Of a stretch of DNA of 40,271 nt, positions 40,217 through 40,271 are shown in pieces. The first letter of the stretch is position 1; each line of letters begins with the position of its first letter. The notes beneath the pieces are model-generated. The model worked only from the letters and a program-made list of their open reading frames with translations. It was not told the DNA's origin and did no database searches. Made by a program: the position numbers and the translations under genes. Origin of the DNA: an uncultured Nitrospirota bacterium (GTDB lineage Bacteria; Nitrospinota; Nitrospinia; CAJXCL01); the NCBI GenBank assembly GCA_913051775.1, contig CAJXCL010000013.1, positions 1 through 40,271 on the forward strand, in the 5' to 3' direction.

Positions 40217-40271
40217 TGACCCTACCCCGAAAAACTGATCCACCCTTAAAATTAGTATTGTGATAAAACAT
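40217..40271. mobile_element. Terminal end of an IS3-like insertion sequence (partial)
   Basis: From 40217 the sequence begins TGACCCTACCCCGAAAAACT and GATCCACC follows. A TGA-start, C-rich then A-rich tip followed by CCACC is typical of IS3-family inverted repeats. It lies exactly where acyl-activating enzyme similarity ends. The element continues beyond the window, so family and orientation are tentative. Confidence 0.55.

Noticed and set aside
1-40271. CRISPR array or rRNA genes
   Set aside because: No regularly spaced repeats with unique spacers and no rRNA sequence were seen; the repeats present are single hairpins or pairs.

Overview
The window reads as a stretch of chromosome from an anaerobic, Gram-negative-type bacterium with AT-rich DNA (roughly 36-40 % GC by eye), standard genetic code and many noncoding repeats. 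A fused type I dehydroquinase/shikimate dehydrogenase, futalosine-route MqnA, carboxyspermidine-type polyamine genes, an ArsA ATPase with an HSP20-like tail and PCP_red-domain proteins point to the Planctomycetota (perhaps the Brocadiales, or anammox, side) or a neighbouring lineage such as Omnitrophota. This assignment is inference from gene content only.

Layout. 1-1966: the int end of a lambda-type integrated element (HTH repressor, divergent promoter with an operator-like palindrome, xis-like gene overlapping int, three tandem 11-bp repeats) that abuts tRNA-Pro(UGG) at 1967-2041. 2172-8958: SPOR-domain envelope protein, U32 peptidase with an overlapping DUF4911 gene, RmlA/StrD-type nucleotidyltransferase, moaE-moeA and mqnA. 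9432-13001: aroDE, aroA and aroK, supplying the chorismate that MqnA uses. 13091-18711: AI-2E-type permease, a secreted FlgT/LPP20-like protein, a YwiC-like membrane protein with a hairpin element inside the gene, a small XRE regulator and an unknown protein. 18761-21908: a five-gene minus-strand cluster (membrane protein, double PCP_red protein, PEBP/YbhB, ArsA-HSP20, small Cys-Pro-Ile-Cys protein), the best candidate here for an undescribed system. 21995-25169: manC, and coupled hisI-hisG-coiled-coil gene. 25567-27949: carboxyspermidine dehydrogenase and decarboxylase. 28070-28501: dead IS200-like transposase. 28585-32061: sugar-phosphate isomerase, an ApgM-family protein likely to be a homoserine kinase, and aspartokinase with a strong internal start for a beta subunit. 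32254-36424: CNT nucleoside permease, NCS2 purine permease, class-I amidotransferase-like hydrolase and TatA. 36749-40271: a younger, damaged surface-glycolipid region: GT39-like glycosyltransferase without a normal start codon, a recombinase tail, an H-NS-like small ORF, ACP, SDR, and an acyl-activating enzyme broken by a frameshift, a stop and the end of an insertion sequence.

How the parts fit. aroDE/aroA/aroK to mqnA is a chorismate-to-menaquinone theme. Aspartokinase and the putative homoserine kinase belong to aspartate-family metabolism, which also makes the aspartate semialdehyde used by the nearby polyamine genes. Several intergenic gaps hold REP-like hairpins and relics of mobile or selfish genes (GxxExxY, IS200, PEPFDKLRT-type repeats), so the genome has a history of repeat expansion.
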